In this document: in pieces, positions 8,352 to 19,010 of the stretch
How the letters are laid out: each line of letters opens with the position of its first letter
Numbering within the stretch: position 1 is the stretch's first letter
Assembly: GCA_947650915.1 (NCBI GenBank)
Contig: CANSWY010000009.1
Coordinates: 1 to 63,217 of the forward strand
Source of the DNA: an uncultured Eggerthellaceae bacterium
Lineage (GTDB): Bacteria > Actinomycetota > Coriobacteriia > Coriobacteriales > Eggerthellaceae
Length of the DNA stretch: 63,217 nt
Reading direction: 5' to 3'
The notes under the pieces: generated by a model
Told to the model about the DNA's origin: nothing
Seen by the model: the letters and a program-made list of their open reading frames with translations, nothing else
Database searches by the model: none
Made by a program: the position numbers and the translations under genes

Positions 8352-9353
8352 ATGAAGAAGATCGACCTCGAGAATCACTTTTACAATGACTATTCCGTTC
8401 AAGTGCTCAAAGGACGCGAAGGCAACGGATATCCCTGGTGGGATGCCAAGAGCGATGCTGTGTGGTTCATGGAACAGGTCTCTATGGATCATACGGTCCT
8501 CGGTCCGAAACTGTGCGATTTCGCCGAGAAGCGCATTCCGGAGATGGAGGCGCTTGAGATCGAGAAGGCGGTCATATCGTTGGCCCCTGGCATCGATATC
8601 CTTCCGGCTCAGGAATCCGTTGACGCGTGCAGACGAGCGAATGACGCGCTCTATGAGCTGGCGCAGCGTTATCCGCGTCTGTTGGGATCCGCCATCTTGC
8701 CCATGTTCGACGCGGATGCGGCCGTGCGCGAACTGGAACGCTGCGTGAAGGATCTGGGCTTTGTCATGTGGCAGGCTCACTCCAACATTTCAGGACGTCA
8801 TCATGATGAGGAGCAGTTCCGTCCGATCTGGCGGAAAGTGGAAGAGTTGGGCATCTTCGCGTATCTGCACCCCAACTACAATCCCCTGAACGATATGTTC
8901 AATGACTATGGCTATCCTATGGCCGGGCCAGGCCTCGGCTTCACTGCGGATACCTCTGGTGCCATCATCCGCATCATGCTCTCGGGCATGCTCGATGAAA
9001 TGCCGGAGCTCAAGATCATGCTCGGCCATTACGGCGAGGCGTTGCCGTTCCTCATGGAACGACTGGACAATCGCATGGCCATGCTGCCGGAACCTAAGCA
9101 GCACAACGCTGAAAAGCCCAGTTTCTACTTCGGGCGCAACATCATGGTGACCACTTCGGGCAACACGTCCATTCCGGCGTTCGAGTGCACGCGTGCCGCG
9201 ATCGGAATGGACAGCATCTTCCTGGGGACCGACTACCCGTTCGAGTCCATGACGGAATGCATCGAGTATCTTGAGCGCTGCCCGATGTCCCAGCTCGACC
9301 GGGAGAAGCTGTATCACAAGAACGCAGAGTCGCGATTGGGCATCAAGCTGTAG
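8352..9353 (+). CDS. Amidohydrolase-2 family metal enzyme, gamma-resorcylate-decarboxylase-like
   Basis: 333 aa, one TIM-barrel metal-dependent hydrolase domain (Amidohydro_2). Residues match in order those of the hydroxybenzoate decarboxylases: E7-x-H9 (LENHF), H173 (AYLHP), H226 (LGHYGEALPF) and D294 (GTDYPFE). In gamma-resorcylate (2,6-dihydroxybenzoate) decarboxylase the equivalents bind the metal and catalyse non-oxidative loss of CO2 from a phenolic acid. AAGGAG 7 nt before the ATG at 8352 fixes the start; the frame opens at 8298, inside the transporter gene. In this operon it may decarboxylate the imported acid before, or after, the molybdenum step. Hydrolase activity on another substrate cannot be excluded. 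Confidence 0.88.
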   Translation: MKKIDLENHFYNDYSVQVLKGREGNGYPWWDAKSDAVWFMEQVSMDHTVLGPKLCDFAEKRIPEMEALEIEKAVISLAPGIDILPAQESVDACRRANDALYELAQRYPRLLGSAILPMFDADAAVRELERCVKDLGFVMWQAHSNISGRHHDEEQFRPIWRKVEELGIFAYLHPNYNPLNDMFNDYGYPMAGPGLGFTADTSGAIIRIMLSGMLDEMPELKIMLGHYGEALPFLMERLDNRMAMLPEPKQHNAEKPSFYFGRNIMVTTSGNTSIPAFECTRAAIGMDSIFLGTDYPFESMTECIEYLERCPMSQLDREKLYHKNAESRLGIKL

Positions 9354-9412
9354 GAAAAGCGACGGCATCGAAGAAGGTGCGTTGCTGGCGCTAGTGGAGA
9401 ACGGGAGCTGCG

Positions 9413-9622
9413 ATGTGCGGGTATGCATGCGTCAATTGCGGGAAATGCAAAGGCGAGGTGCGTCCTTTGATGCTCGCGGGCATGTGTCCGATCTGCAACA
9501 CCGTCAATGGTGCAAGCGCTTCATCGTGCTCATCCTGTGGCGCAGAGCTGCCCCGTGTTCCCGGCATGGCTGCTGAGGCGGATCCGCCTCAGCGCACCTT
9601 CTTATCCCCCGATGCTCCTTGA
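9413..9622 (+). CDS. Small Cys-rich (zinc-ribbon or rubredoxin-like) protein
   Basis: 69 aa with eight cysteines: C2, C6, C9, C12 near the N-terminus, then a CPIC pair and a CSSC pair. The pairs fit two metal knuckles of zinc-ribbon or rubredoxin type. GGGAG 5 nt before the ATG supports translation. It closes the molybdopterin operon and is followed by a terminator. It could be a metallochaperone, an electron carrier or a stability factor; no function is assigned. Confidence 0.7.
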   Translation: MCGYACVNCGKCKGEVRPLMLAGMCPICNTVNGASASSCSSCGAELPRVPGMAAEADPPQRTFLSPDAP

Positions 9623-9653
9623 ATGAGACACCCCCTATCCCCCTTTCTCGTGT

Positions 9654-9681
9654 GCCGGATCACTGCATCAAGTGATCCGGC
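9654..9681. terminator. Bidirectional terminator between the molybdopterin operon and queA
   Basis: GCCGGATCACT, loop GCATCA, AGTGATCCGGC: a perfect 11-bp stem followed by a T-rich tail. It lies between convergent genes and can serve both. Confidence 0.8.
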
Positions 9682-9702
9682 CTCATTGTTCAGGAACATG
9701 GT

Positions 9703-10797
9703 CTATTCGATGAACATGGCATCGCCGAAGGAGAGGAGGCGATAGCGTTCGTTGATGGCGTGCGCGTAGGCCGCCATGATCTGTTCGCGCGTGGCGAAGG
9801 CGGAGACCAGCATCATGAGCGTGGAGCGCGGCACGTGGAAGTTCGTGATGAGCGCGTCCACCACGTGAAACGGGCTCCCCGGCAGCAGGAACAAGCTGGT
9901 GGCTGCACGTTCTTTCGGTTGCAGGCTGCAGAACGCGCCGTCCGCATCCCGGCAGGCGCTTTCCAGTGAACGCACGCTGGTGGTGCCCACGGCCACCACG
10001 CGGCCGCCCGCTTCCTTGGTGCGCAGGATGGCGCGCACGGTGCGCTCCGGCACGGTGTAGCGTTCGGTGTGCATGGCATGGCTTTCGGCGTCCTCTTCAT
10101 CCACCACGCGGAACGTGTCCAGGCCCACTTCCAGCTCCACCGTCTCCCAGCCCACGCCCTTGGCTTTGCAAGCGGTGATGAGCTCGGGCGTGAAGTGCAG
10201 CCCGGCTGTAGGGGCTGCTGCTGATGATTCGCGCTGGGCGTAGACCGTCTGGTACAGCTCTTCGTCGCCCGCGTAATCCCTGATATAGGGCGGCAGCGGA
10301 GCCTTGCCTGCCAGGTGCAGCGCCTCATCCAGCGAAGGCAGTCCGGTGGAGAGACGCACCAGTCGCTCACCCTTTTGCGCGTCCGGCACCCAGTCAGCAA
10401 CCTCGGCGGAGAGCGCGATGCTGCCATCAGGGGCGGCGAAATCCACCACCGCGCCCGTGCCCGGCTTCAGGCGTTTCCCCGGACGCACGAGCGCTTCCCA
10501 AAAAGCCACGGTGTTCGTGCGCGGCTCCGGCCCCTGCGCCTCCCGCAGCAAGAACACCTCCGCCGCACCACCGGTGCCGCGCTTCTGGCCCAGCAGGCGC
10601 GCAGGCAAGACGCGGGTCTCGTTCGCCACCAGCAGGTCTCCAGGGCGCAGGCAGTCAACGATGTCGCGGAAGATGCGGTCTTCCAGCTGGCCGGTGGCGC
10701 GGTGGAGCACCAGCATGCGGCATTCGTCTCGCGGCACATGCGGCGTCTGCGCGATCAGTTCTGGTGGAAGTTCGTAATCGAAGTCAGCGGTTTTCAT
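9703..10797 (-). CDS. queA: S-adenosylmethionine:tRNA ribosyltransferase-isomerase
   Basis: 364-aa QueA. It transfers and rearranges the ribosyl moiety of SAM onto 7-aminomethyl-7-deazaguanine in tRNA, forming epoxyqueuosine. Family sequence is continuous from FDYELPPELIAQTP to HFHVPRSTLMMLVSAF-type motifs (NFHVPRSTLMMLVSAF near residue 310). The ATG at 10797 was chosen because TACAAT ends only 6 nt upstream; the frame runs further into a family A repeat, which is spurious. That spacing places the transcription start at the ATG, so the mRNA is probably leaderless. It lies downstream of queH, separated by repeats. Confidence 0.95.
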   Translation of the reverse strand: MKTADFDYELPPELIAQTPHVPRDECRMLVLHRATGQLEDRIFRDIVDCLRPGDLLVANETRVLPARLLGQKRGTGGAAEVFLLREAQGPEPRTNTVAFWEALVRPGKRLKPGTGAVVDFAAPDGSIALSAEVADWVPDAQKGERLVRLSTGLPSLDEALHLAGKAPLPPYIRDYAGDEELYQTVYAQRESSAAAPTAGLHFTPELITACKAKGVGWETVELEVGLDTFRVVDEEDAESHAMHTERYTVPERTVRAILRTKEAGGRVVAVGTTSVRSLESACRDADGAFCSLQPKERAATSLFLLPGSPFHVVDALITNFHVPRSTLMMLVSAFATREQIMAAYAHAINERYRLLSFGDAMFIE

Positions 10798-10803
10798 GAG
10801 CGT

Positions 10804-10809
10804 ATTGTA
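10804..10809 (-). promoter_or_regulatory. -10 box of queA (leaderless)
   Basis: TACAAT on the minus strand, 6 nt before the ATG. No Shine-Dalgarno fits between the box and the start codon. Confidence 0.6.
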
Positions 10810-10830
10810 TGTCGAAAGCCGCCGAATCGA

Positions 10831-11013
10831 ATGTGTGAAAGGGGCATCCCGAATCGCACCCGCGAGGTTGCCAGATGTGCAAAAGGGACGTCCCAAATTG
10901 CACATAGGGTCAGTCTTTCAGTGCCGATTCTCTTTTCCTATGTGCAATTTGGAACGTCCCTTTTGCACATCAGACAGCCCCCTGTGCAATTTGGAACGTC
11001 CCTTTTGCACATC
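10831..11013 (+). repeat. Family A repeat cluster between queH and queA
   Basis: A degenerate left half-unit (10831-10873), a complete hairpin (10874-10971, arms 10874-10908 and 10937-10971, 28-nt loop) and a solo right arm (10982-11013). Left core is GGGACGTCCC, right core GGAACGTCCC. Confidence 0.95.
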
Positions 11014-11020
11014 TTCTGGG

Positions 11021-11812
11021 TCAGGGGGTTTCCGGGTGGGAAACGGCGTGCTTTCCGCGCAAGACGTCCTTCATGGCGCGCTTGCGGGCTTGCTTGGCGG
11101 CGTAGGCTGTGCGCTCTTCGCGCTTCATCGCCGCCCGCGCTTCCTCCTGCGCCCGAGCCTCGGCGCGTTCGGCCTTGCGCGCTGCCCGTTCCGCTGCCCG
11201 CGCGGCGCGTCCTGCGTCCGCTTCCGCCTTGGACGGCAAGCAGCCGCAGTAATCCTGTCGGTAGAGCCCGGCCTCCTTCGAAGCCGTCACCGTCTCAGGG
11301 TAGAGCGGCGAATAATCCTCGAAGAACGCCTCCACGCCCGCTTCCGCACAAGCACGCTCCAGCTCTTCGCGGATGATGTCCGTGTACTGGTAGGGGCTCA
11401 CCGAAAGCGTGGTGCCCACAGCATCGAACCCGTGCTCAGCGGCGTAGGCGGCTGCATCCCGAAAGCGGAGCCGGTAGCAGGCGCGGCAGCGCTCCGGCGG
11501 CGGCGTGATGCCGTCAGTGGAGGTGCGCGCCTCTTCCGGCAGCGCGCCCACTGCCCGCGCCCACGCGCCAGGCTCATACGCGCTTTCCACGAACGGCAGC
11601 CCCAGCGCCTCCGCGTAGCCGCGTGCCGCCTCCAGCCGCCGCTCGTATTCCTCAGCAGGCGCTATGTTGGAATTCGCGAAATGGACGGCCACGGATACGC
11701 TGCGTTCGCGCAGCGTGCGCAAGGGGGCGGTGGAGCATGGCCCGCAGCAGATGTGCAAGAGCACGCGGTGGGGTGCAGAGGCGGGGCGGAATGTGGCTTC
11801 AGGGGCGTTCAT
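11021..11812 (-). CDS. queH: Epoxyqueuosine reductase QueH
   Basis: 263 aa of the DUF208/QueH family, the non-B12 enzyme that reduces epoxyqueuosine in tRNA to queuosine. The metal- and redox-active cysteines are visible: C22/C23/C26 (HICCGPC), C109/C112 (CRACYRLR) and C189/C191 (YCGC), with YQYTDIIREE near 141-150. Residues 197-250 form an Ala/Arg/Glu-rich predicted coiled-coil tail beyond the catalytic core. It starts 7 nt after a TAGTAT -10 box with no Shine-Dalgarno, so it is probably leaderless. It neighbours queA and tgt, giving three queuosine genes in 4.3 kb. Confidence 0.94.
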   Translation of the reverse strand: MNAPEATFRPASAPHRVLLHICCGPCSTAPLRTLRERSVSVAVHFANSNIAPAEEYERRLEAARGYAEALGLPFVESAYEPGAWARAVGALPEEARTSTDGITPPPERCRACYRLRFRDAAAYAAEHGFDAVGTTLSVSPYQYTDIIREELERACAEAGVEAFFEDYSPLYPETVTASKEAGLYRQDYCGCLPSKAEADAGRAARAAERAARKAERAEARAQEEARAAMKREERTAYAAKQARKRAMKDVLRGKHAVSHPETP

Positions 11813-11818
11813 GCGGGG

Positions 11819-11825
11819 TATACTA
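11819..11825. promoter_or_regulatory. Overlapping divergent -10 boxes (queH / HAD-tgt)
   Basis: TATACTA reads TATACT on the plus strand (for the HAD-tgt unit) and TAGTAT on the minus strand (for queH). The two promoters share the same bases, so their firing should be mutually exclusive. Confidence 0.5.
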
Positions 11826-11864
11826 GCACGTCAAAACGCACATCCTGCACACCGGAGGGCCATC

Positions 11865-13956
<2,092 letters not shown>

Positions 13957-13970
13957 GCGCACTCGCCTTT

Positions 13971-14022
13971 CGTAGCGCAGGCTTCAGCCTGCGTCGGACA
14001 AAGGCTGAAGCCTTTGCTACGG
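13971..14022. repeat. Family B palindromic repeat, copy 1
   Basis: Outer CGTAGC/GCTACG arms enclose two inner palindromes, AGGCTTCAGCCT and AGGCTGAAGCCT, joined by a short GTCGGAC spacer. REP/BIME-like. It lies between tgt and secDF. Confidence 0.85.
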
Positions 14023-14147
14023 GGCGGGCCGTATCAGCGATTTCTCGTGGTTCTCTTGTGCGCGCCCCATGCGCCTCAGACAAAGTGTGGCAGAATAGGG
14101 CGGTTATTGCTTGAACGAGAATCATCAACTGAAGGAGCATGCGTCCT

Positions 14148-16946
14148 ATGGCACTTGAGCGTGCGAAGACGACGAACACCGCGAAAGCAGCCAAGAAGAA
14201 GCCGGTGCGGACCAAGGAACGCCGCAACATCTGGCTCATGGTCATCTCGGCGTTGCTGATCATCGGGTCCATCATCCTGTTCACGCCTCCGCAGGACAAG
14301 ATCACCCAAGGCCTTGACATCCGCGGCGGTCTTTCGGTGGTGCTGTCCGCGAATCCGGACGAGGGCCAGGAAGTCACTGTTGAGGACATGGAGCAGGCGC
14401 GCTCCATCATCGAGAACCGCGTGAACGCGCTGGGCGCCACCGAAGCCACGGTGCAGGTGCAGGGGACCGATCAGATCCTGGTGCAGATCCCGGGCTTGGA
14501 AGACGCTGAACAGGCGCTGGAGACCATCGGCTCCACCGGTCAGCTGGTGTTCGCGCGCTTGGATTCTTTCACTGATGACGCCGTGGTGGAGGACATCCAG
14601 AACGGCAACTACGGCGAATTCGCCACCATCAAAGATGATTTCGGCTACTCCTTCCCCGCGGAAGAGGGCAAGGAACTGAAGGTGGACCCCAGCACCTATG
14701 ACGCCATGTTCACCGGCGACAACCTTGACCGCGTCACGGTTGATCGCGCCAGCCAGACCAGCGCGTATTATGCGGTGAACCTTGACCTGGACGCCACGGC
14801 CACCGAAGCGTTCGCAGAAGCCACGCGCGATCTGGTCGTCACGCAGGGGCAGATCGTCATCCTGCTGGACAACAACGTGGAAAGCGCGCCCAGCGTGAAA
14901 TCCATCATCTCGGATGGCAACGTGTCCATCACGGGCAACTATTCCGCCGACGAAGCGAAGGCGTTCCAGGCGGTGCTGGAGAGCGGTTCGCTGCCCGTCA
15001 ACTTCGAATTCTCCACCAGCCAAGTGGTCGGCCCCACGTTGGGCCAGGAGGCGCTGTACGCGGGCCTGATCGTGGTGCTCATCGGCCTTGCGCTGGTGAT
15101 GCTGTACCTGCTGTTCTTCTACAAGGGGCTGGGCATCATCACGGCCAGCGCCATGCTGGTGTTCGCCTGCATCTATCTGGGCATCCTGGCGGCTCTTTCC
15201 GCATTCGGGCTGTTCAGCCTCTCTCTGGCGGGCATCGCGGGCATCGTGCTGACCATCGGCATGGCAGCTGACTCCTCCATCCTCACGGTGGAGCGTTTCC
15301 GCGAAGAGATCCGCATGGGCAAGAGCGTGCGCGCGGCCAGCCAGTCCGGCGTCAAGCACGCCATCTTCACCTCCATCGACGCCGACTCCGTCACGTTGGT
15401 GTCTGCGCTCTGCCTCTTCTTCCTGGCAAGCGCCGGCGTCAAGGGCTTCGGTCTGACGCTGTCTTTGGGCATCTTCTGCGATATCGCCATGATGCTGCTG
15501 TTCAAGGCGCCGCTCATCCGCCTGCTGGCACCGCGCTCCATCGCGAAGCACCCGGGCTTCTGGGGCATCAAGGATTGCGAAGAAGCCGCTGCGGGCTATG
15601 CGGAGCTGGCGGCTGCTGAAGGCGTTTCCGTGATGGAAGCCGAAACGGCGGAGCAGATGGACCCGGCGGAATCCAAGGACATCATCGAAGAGCGCGAAGG
15701 CGCGCGGCGCGGTGCGGGGACGGTGGCGGACGCCGCCCGCAAGATCCGCGGCCGCTTCATCAAGCGCGACATCAACTTCCTGGGCGTGCGCAAGGTCTTC
15801 CTCACGGTGGCGGCGGTGGCCATGGTTGCCTGTCTGGTGGTCATCGGCGTGCGCGGCTTCAACTTCGGCATTGAATTCGTGGGCGGTTCCTCCATCACCT
15901 ACACGAACACCGGCGATGTCACCTCAGATGATCTGCGCGCTGCCTTCGAAGAGGCAGGGGAGGCTGACGTCACCATTCAGACCACGGTGACTTCCGGCGA
16001 GAACGGTTTTTTGGTGCGCACCGCCAACTCCGATGCATCTGACATGAACACGAAGGCGAACCAGGTGGCCGACCAGCTGGGCATCGCCAGCCAGGATGTG
16101 GGCGTCGACACCATCGGTCCGGACTGGGGCACCAGCGTCATCAATTCGTCCTTGCTGGCGTTCTTCGTGTCACTGGTGTTGATCATCATCTACATCGGCA
16201 TCCGCTTCGAATACAAGATGGGCGTCATCGCGGTGGTGGCGCTGCTGCATGACCTCATCCTGGTCATGGGCATCTATGCCCTGGCCGGGCGCGAGGTGAA
16301 TCCCAACACCATCGCAGCGCTGCTCACCATTCTGGGTTATTCGCTGTATGACACGGTGGTGGTGTTCCACCGCATCAACGACAACATGAAGGCGGAGAAC
16401 ATCCGCTGCACGTTCATGACCATGGCGAACCATTCCATGAACCAGGTGTTCGTGCGCACCATCAACACCACGCTCACTTCCCTGGTGCCGGTGCTGGCCA
16501 TGCTGCTCTTCGGTGGCGAGACGCTGAAGGACTTCGCGTTCGCCATGGTGATCGGCCTGGTGGCCGGCTCCTATTCGTCCATCGCCGTTGCCACGCCGCT
16601 CTACAGCATGTGGAAGACGCGCGAGAAGCGCTATGCGAAGCTGGCGAAGAAGTACGGCCCTGAGATCGGTCTGTTCTCCTTCAATGCCGCCTACACCACG
16701 GGCATCGTGCAGACGCCGGTGGCGCGTCTGGAGGCAGAGAAGAAGGCGCAGGCTGCTGCCATGCAGACGGCCGTTGCGGACGAGGACTCCGCTGTTGCTG
16801 GTGCAGCTGATGTGCCGGCTGGCAAACAAGAGCACGAAGGCAAAGGCCGCAATCATTACGGGCTTCCAGCGAACCGCAATCGCAAGGGTCCGAAGGACGT
16901 GCGGCGCCCTGACAAGGGCGGCAAGAAGAAGGGCAGCGGCAAATGA
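14148..16946 (+). CDS. secDF: Fused protein-export membrane protein SecD-SecF
   Basis: 932 aa. SecD comes first (TM1 at about 20-45, the DIRGGLSVVL segment, a large periplasmic-side domain, then a five-helix bundle), then a linker around residues 470-545, then SecF (FNFGIEFVGGSSITY, second six-helix set with VVVFHRINDN). These RND-type subunits use the ion gradient to assist SecYEG-mediated export. In most high-G+C Gram-positives secD and secF are separate genes; here they are one frame. A Lys/Arg-rich tail of about 50 residues ends the protein. ATG 14148 lies 10 nt after AAGGAG; the ATG at 14139 is too close to it. Confidence 0.95.
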   Translation: MALERAKTTNTAKAAKKKPVRTKERRNIWLMVISALLIIGSIILFTPPQDKITQGLDIRGGLSVVLSANPDEGQEVTVEDMEQARSIIENRVNALGATEATVQVQGTDQILVQIPGLEDAEQALETIGSTGQLVFARLDSFTDDAVVEDIQNGNYGEFATIKDDFGYSFPAEEGKELKVDPSTYDAMFTGDNLDRVTVDRASQTSAYYAVNLDLDATATEAFAEATRDLVVTQGQIVILLDNNVESAPSVKSIISDGNVSITGNYSADEAKAFQAVLESGSLPVNFEFSTSQVVGPTLGQEALYAGLIVVLIGLALVMLYLLFFYKGLGIITASAMLVFACIYLGILAALSAFGLFSLSLAGIAGIVLTIGMAADSSILTVERFREEIRMGKSVRAASQSGVKHAIFTSIDADSVTLVSALCLFFLASAGVKGFGLTLSLGIFCDIAMMLLFKAPLIRLLAPRSIAKHPGFWGIKDCEEAAAGYAELAAAEGVSVMEAETAEQMDPAESKDIIEEREGARRGAGTVADAARKIRGRFIKRDINFLGVRKVFLTVAAVAMVACLVVIGVRGFNFGIEFVGGSSITYTNTGDVTSDDLRAAFEEAGEADVTIQTTVTSGENGFLVRTANSDASDMNTKANQVADQLGIASQDVGVDTIGPDWGTSVINSSLLAFFVSLVLIIIYIGIRFEYKMGVIAVVALLHDLILVMGIYALAGREVNPNTIAALLTILGYSLYDTVVVFHRINDNMKAENIRCTFMTMANHSMNQVFVRTINTTLTSLVPVLAMLLFGGETLKDFAFAMVIGLVAGSYSSIAVATPLYSMWKTREKRYAKLAKKYGPEIGLFSFNAAYTTGIVQTPVARLEAEKKAQAAAMQTAVADEDSAVAGAADVPAGKQEHEGKGRNHYGLPANRNRKGPKDVRRPDKGGKKKGSGK

Positions 16947-17281
16947 GCGCGCTGAACGCCGTGAGGGAAGGCCAGCACCCGGATTTCTGTCCGCCGGTGG
17001 AAGAGGGCGTGACGCTGGTCTTCCAAGATGAATCCGGGGACGCGGTGAACCTGGAGTTTTTGGGGATCGTCATCCTGGATGGGCGGGAGTTCGGTTTCTT
17101 CTTCCCTGTGGATGAGGATCATCCGGCCTTGTCTTCGGGCGAGGTCATCGTGCTGGAAGTGCTGGGGACGGACGACGAAGGCATCCCGGAGGACTTCGAA
17201 CTGGTGGATGATGAAGCCCTGGCTGAAGCCGCCTACGCCAAGTTCCAAGAAGCCACCCAAGACCTCTACCGCTTCGCCTGA
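16943..17281 (+). CDS. DUF1292 family protein
   Basis: 112-aa acidic protein with the DUF1292 pattern: a two-strand module FQDESGDAVNLEFLGIVILDGREFGFFFPVDED followed by an acidic EVLGTDDEG segment. Function is unknown for the family. Its ATG overlaps the secDF stop by 4 nt (ATGA), so it is co-translated with secDF. No signal or membrane segment. Family A repeats follow at once. Confidence 0.85.
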   Translation: MSALNAVREGQHPDFCPPVEEGVTLVFQDESGDAVNLEFLGIVILDGREFGFFFPVDEDHPALSSGEVIVLEVLGTDDEGIPEDFELVDDEALAEAAYAKFQEATQDLYRFA

Positions 17282-17299
17282 CCTTCCCCTCCTGCGCCA

Positions 17300-17487
17300 A
17301 GTGCGAAAGGGACGTCCCAAATTGCACCCGCAAGGTTGCCAGATGTGCAAAAGGGACGTCCCAAATTGCACATAGGAACAGTCTTTCAGTGCAGATTCTC
17401 TTTTTCTATGTGCAATTTGGAACGTCCCTTTCGCACATCCCGGAACGTTGACCCCTATGTGCAATTTGGAACGTCCCTTTTGCACAC
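17300..17487 (+). repeat. Family A repeat cluster upstream of the ECF ATPase gene
   Basis: Left half-unit (17300-17341), complete hairpin (17342-17439) and a right half-unit with the linker CCGGAACGTTGAC (17440-17487). The outer stem has one GCAAAAGGG/CCCTTTCGC mismatch. It ends 11 nt before the -10 box of the next gene. Confidence 0.95.
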
Positions 17488-17498
17488 CGGGCATCGGG

Positions 17499-17504
17499 TA
17501 CAAT
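17499..17504 (+). promoter_or_regulatory. -10 box of the ECF ATPase gene
   Basis: TACAAT, 9 nt before the ATG at 17514: a near-leaderless start with no Shine-Dalgarno. Confidence 0.55.
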
Positions 17505-17513
17505 GCAGCCCTC

Positions 17514-18869
17514 ATGGACACGCCTGCTGCCATATCCTTCAAAAACGTCACGTTCTCCTATGAGGCTGGTGCGCCCGTGCTGCGGGATGTCACGTTCGCC
17601 ATCCAACCAGGGGAAATGGTGGCCCTCACCGGTGGCAACGGCTCGGGCAAATCAACCGTGGCGAAGCTGGCGGATGCGCTCTTGCTGCCGGATGCAGGCT
17701 GCGTGCGCGTCTTCGGCAGCGACACGCGCAACGCGCAAGACCTGTTCGCCATCCGCAGCTCAATGGGCGTGGTGTTCCAGAATCCGGATGACCAACTGGT
17801 GGCTACGCTGGTGCAGGATGATGTTGCCTTCGGTCCGCAGAACCTGGGCCTCTCCGATGCGGAAACGAAGGAACGCGTGCGTGAAGCGCTCAAGGCCACA
17901 GGGATGGAAGCGCTTGCCAGCGCGGATGTGAATGCCCTTTCGGGCGGTCAGAAGCAGCGCGTGGCTTTAGCGGGCGCCTTGGCGATGCGCCCGCGCATCC
18001 TCATTCTGGACGAAGCCACTTCCATGCTTGATGACGCGGCAGCCGCTGAAGCCCTGCGCATCGTGCGCATGTTGCACGATGGCGGCATGACCGTGCTCGT
18101 CATCACGCACGATCCGCAGCTGGCAGCCCAGGCCGACCGGGCCATCAACCTGGGCGGTGATGCAGCAGAGGCGGAGCCGCTGCCCTGTCCGCGCACCGCG
18201 CCAGCGCGATCGGCGCACCCAGCCCAGCCCGCCCTGGAATGGGAGGACGTCACGTTCGCTTACGCTCCGGATGCGCCCCCTGTGCTCAGTGGCGTTTCGC
18301 TCAGCATCCAGCACGGCGAATTCGTGGCGCTCGCCGGCCCGAACGGCTGCGGCAAGACCACCCTTCTCAAGCTGGCGAACGGCCTGCTGGAACCTGTTGC
18401 CGGCCACGTGCGCGTGCAGGGACGTCCGCTCACCACGAAACAGGCCCGCAATGAAGCCCGTTTCCAGGTGGGTTTGACCTTCCAGCATCCTGAGCGGCAG
18501 CTCTTCGCGCGCACCGTCTACGACGATGTGGCGTTCGGCCCGCGCAACCAAGGGCTGGCCGAACCGCAGGTGGAAGAGCGTGTGCGTGCGGCGCTGGCGG
18601 ACGTGGGACTCCCGTTCGAAGCCTTCTACCGCCGCAACCCCTTCATGCTCTCCGGCGGCGAACAGCGCAAGGCAGCGCTGGCGGGCGTGCTGGCGCTGCG
18701 CACGCCCATCCTGGCGCTGGACGAACCGTGCGCCGGCCTTGACGCGCGTGCAGAACGGCAGTTGATGGCGCTGCTGCTGCGCCTGAACGAAGAGGGCGCC
18801 ACCATCGTCATGGTCACCCATGCGGCAGCGGCAGCCGAGGCGGCAGGCGCGCGCATCGTGCGGATGTGA
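17514..18869 (+). CDS. Energy-coupling factor transporter ATPase, fused EcfA1-EcfA2
   Basis: 451 aa made of two complete ABC ATPase domains. Domain 1 (residues 5-225) has Walker A GGNGSGKST, signature LSGGQKQR and Walker B ILILDEATS. Domain 2 (240-451) has GPNGCGKTT, LSGGEQRK and ILALDEPCAGLD. ECF vitamin and metal importers normally use two separate ATPases with EcfT; here they are one polypeptide. The only EcfT in the window is 38 kb away after rplQ. The true start is the ATG at 17514; the frame before it is repeat sequence. No S component is adjacent, so substrate is open and the module is probably shared among several S components. Confidence 0.92.
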   Translation: MDTPAAISFKNVTFSYEAGAPVLRDVTFAIQPGEMVALTGGNGSGKSTVAKLADALLLPDAGCVRVFGSDTRNAQDLFAIRSSMGVVFQNPDDQLVATLVQDDVAFGPQNLGLSDAETKERVREALKATGMEALASADVNALSGGQKQRVALAGALAMRPRILILDEATSMLDDAAAAEALRIVRMLHDGGMTVLVITHDPQLAAQADRAINLGGDAAEAEPLPCPRTAPARSAHPAQPALEWEDVTFAYAPDAPPVLSGVSLSIQHGEFVALAGPNGCGKTTLLKLANGLLEPVAGHVRVQGRPLTTKQARNEARFQVGLTFQHPERQLFARTVYDDVAFGPRNQGLAEPQVEERVRAALADVGLPFEAFYRRNPFMLSGGEQRKAALAGVLALRTPILALDEPCAGLDARAERQLMALLLRLNEEGATIVMVTHAAAAAEAAGARIVRM

Positions 18870-18935
18870 CCCGCGCCGCGCCTCCGCTCGCGGATTCGGC
18901 GGCCCCTGTTAACGGAACCGTTACAAGACAGCCCA

Positions 18936-18941
18936 TACAAT
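18936..18941 (+). promoter_or_regulatory. Probable -10 box of the symporter gene
   Basis: TACAAT, giving a leader of about 60 nt before the ATG at 19011. No clear -35. Confidence 0.4.
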
Positions 18942-19010
18942 CATGATGCTTTATCGCAATAAAGCGGATGGGATGCCGTGCCCGTCTGCCGGCTTGAGAG
19001 GTATCACGAT

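Noticed and set aside
10874-10971. Short open frames reading MCNLERPFCTS or DVQKGRPKLHIG
   Set aside because: These are translations of family A arms and recur wherever the repeat occurs; none has its own ribosome site.
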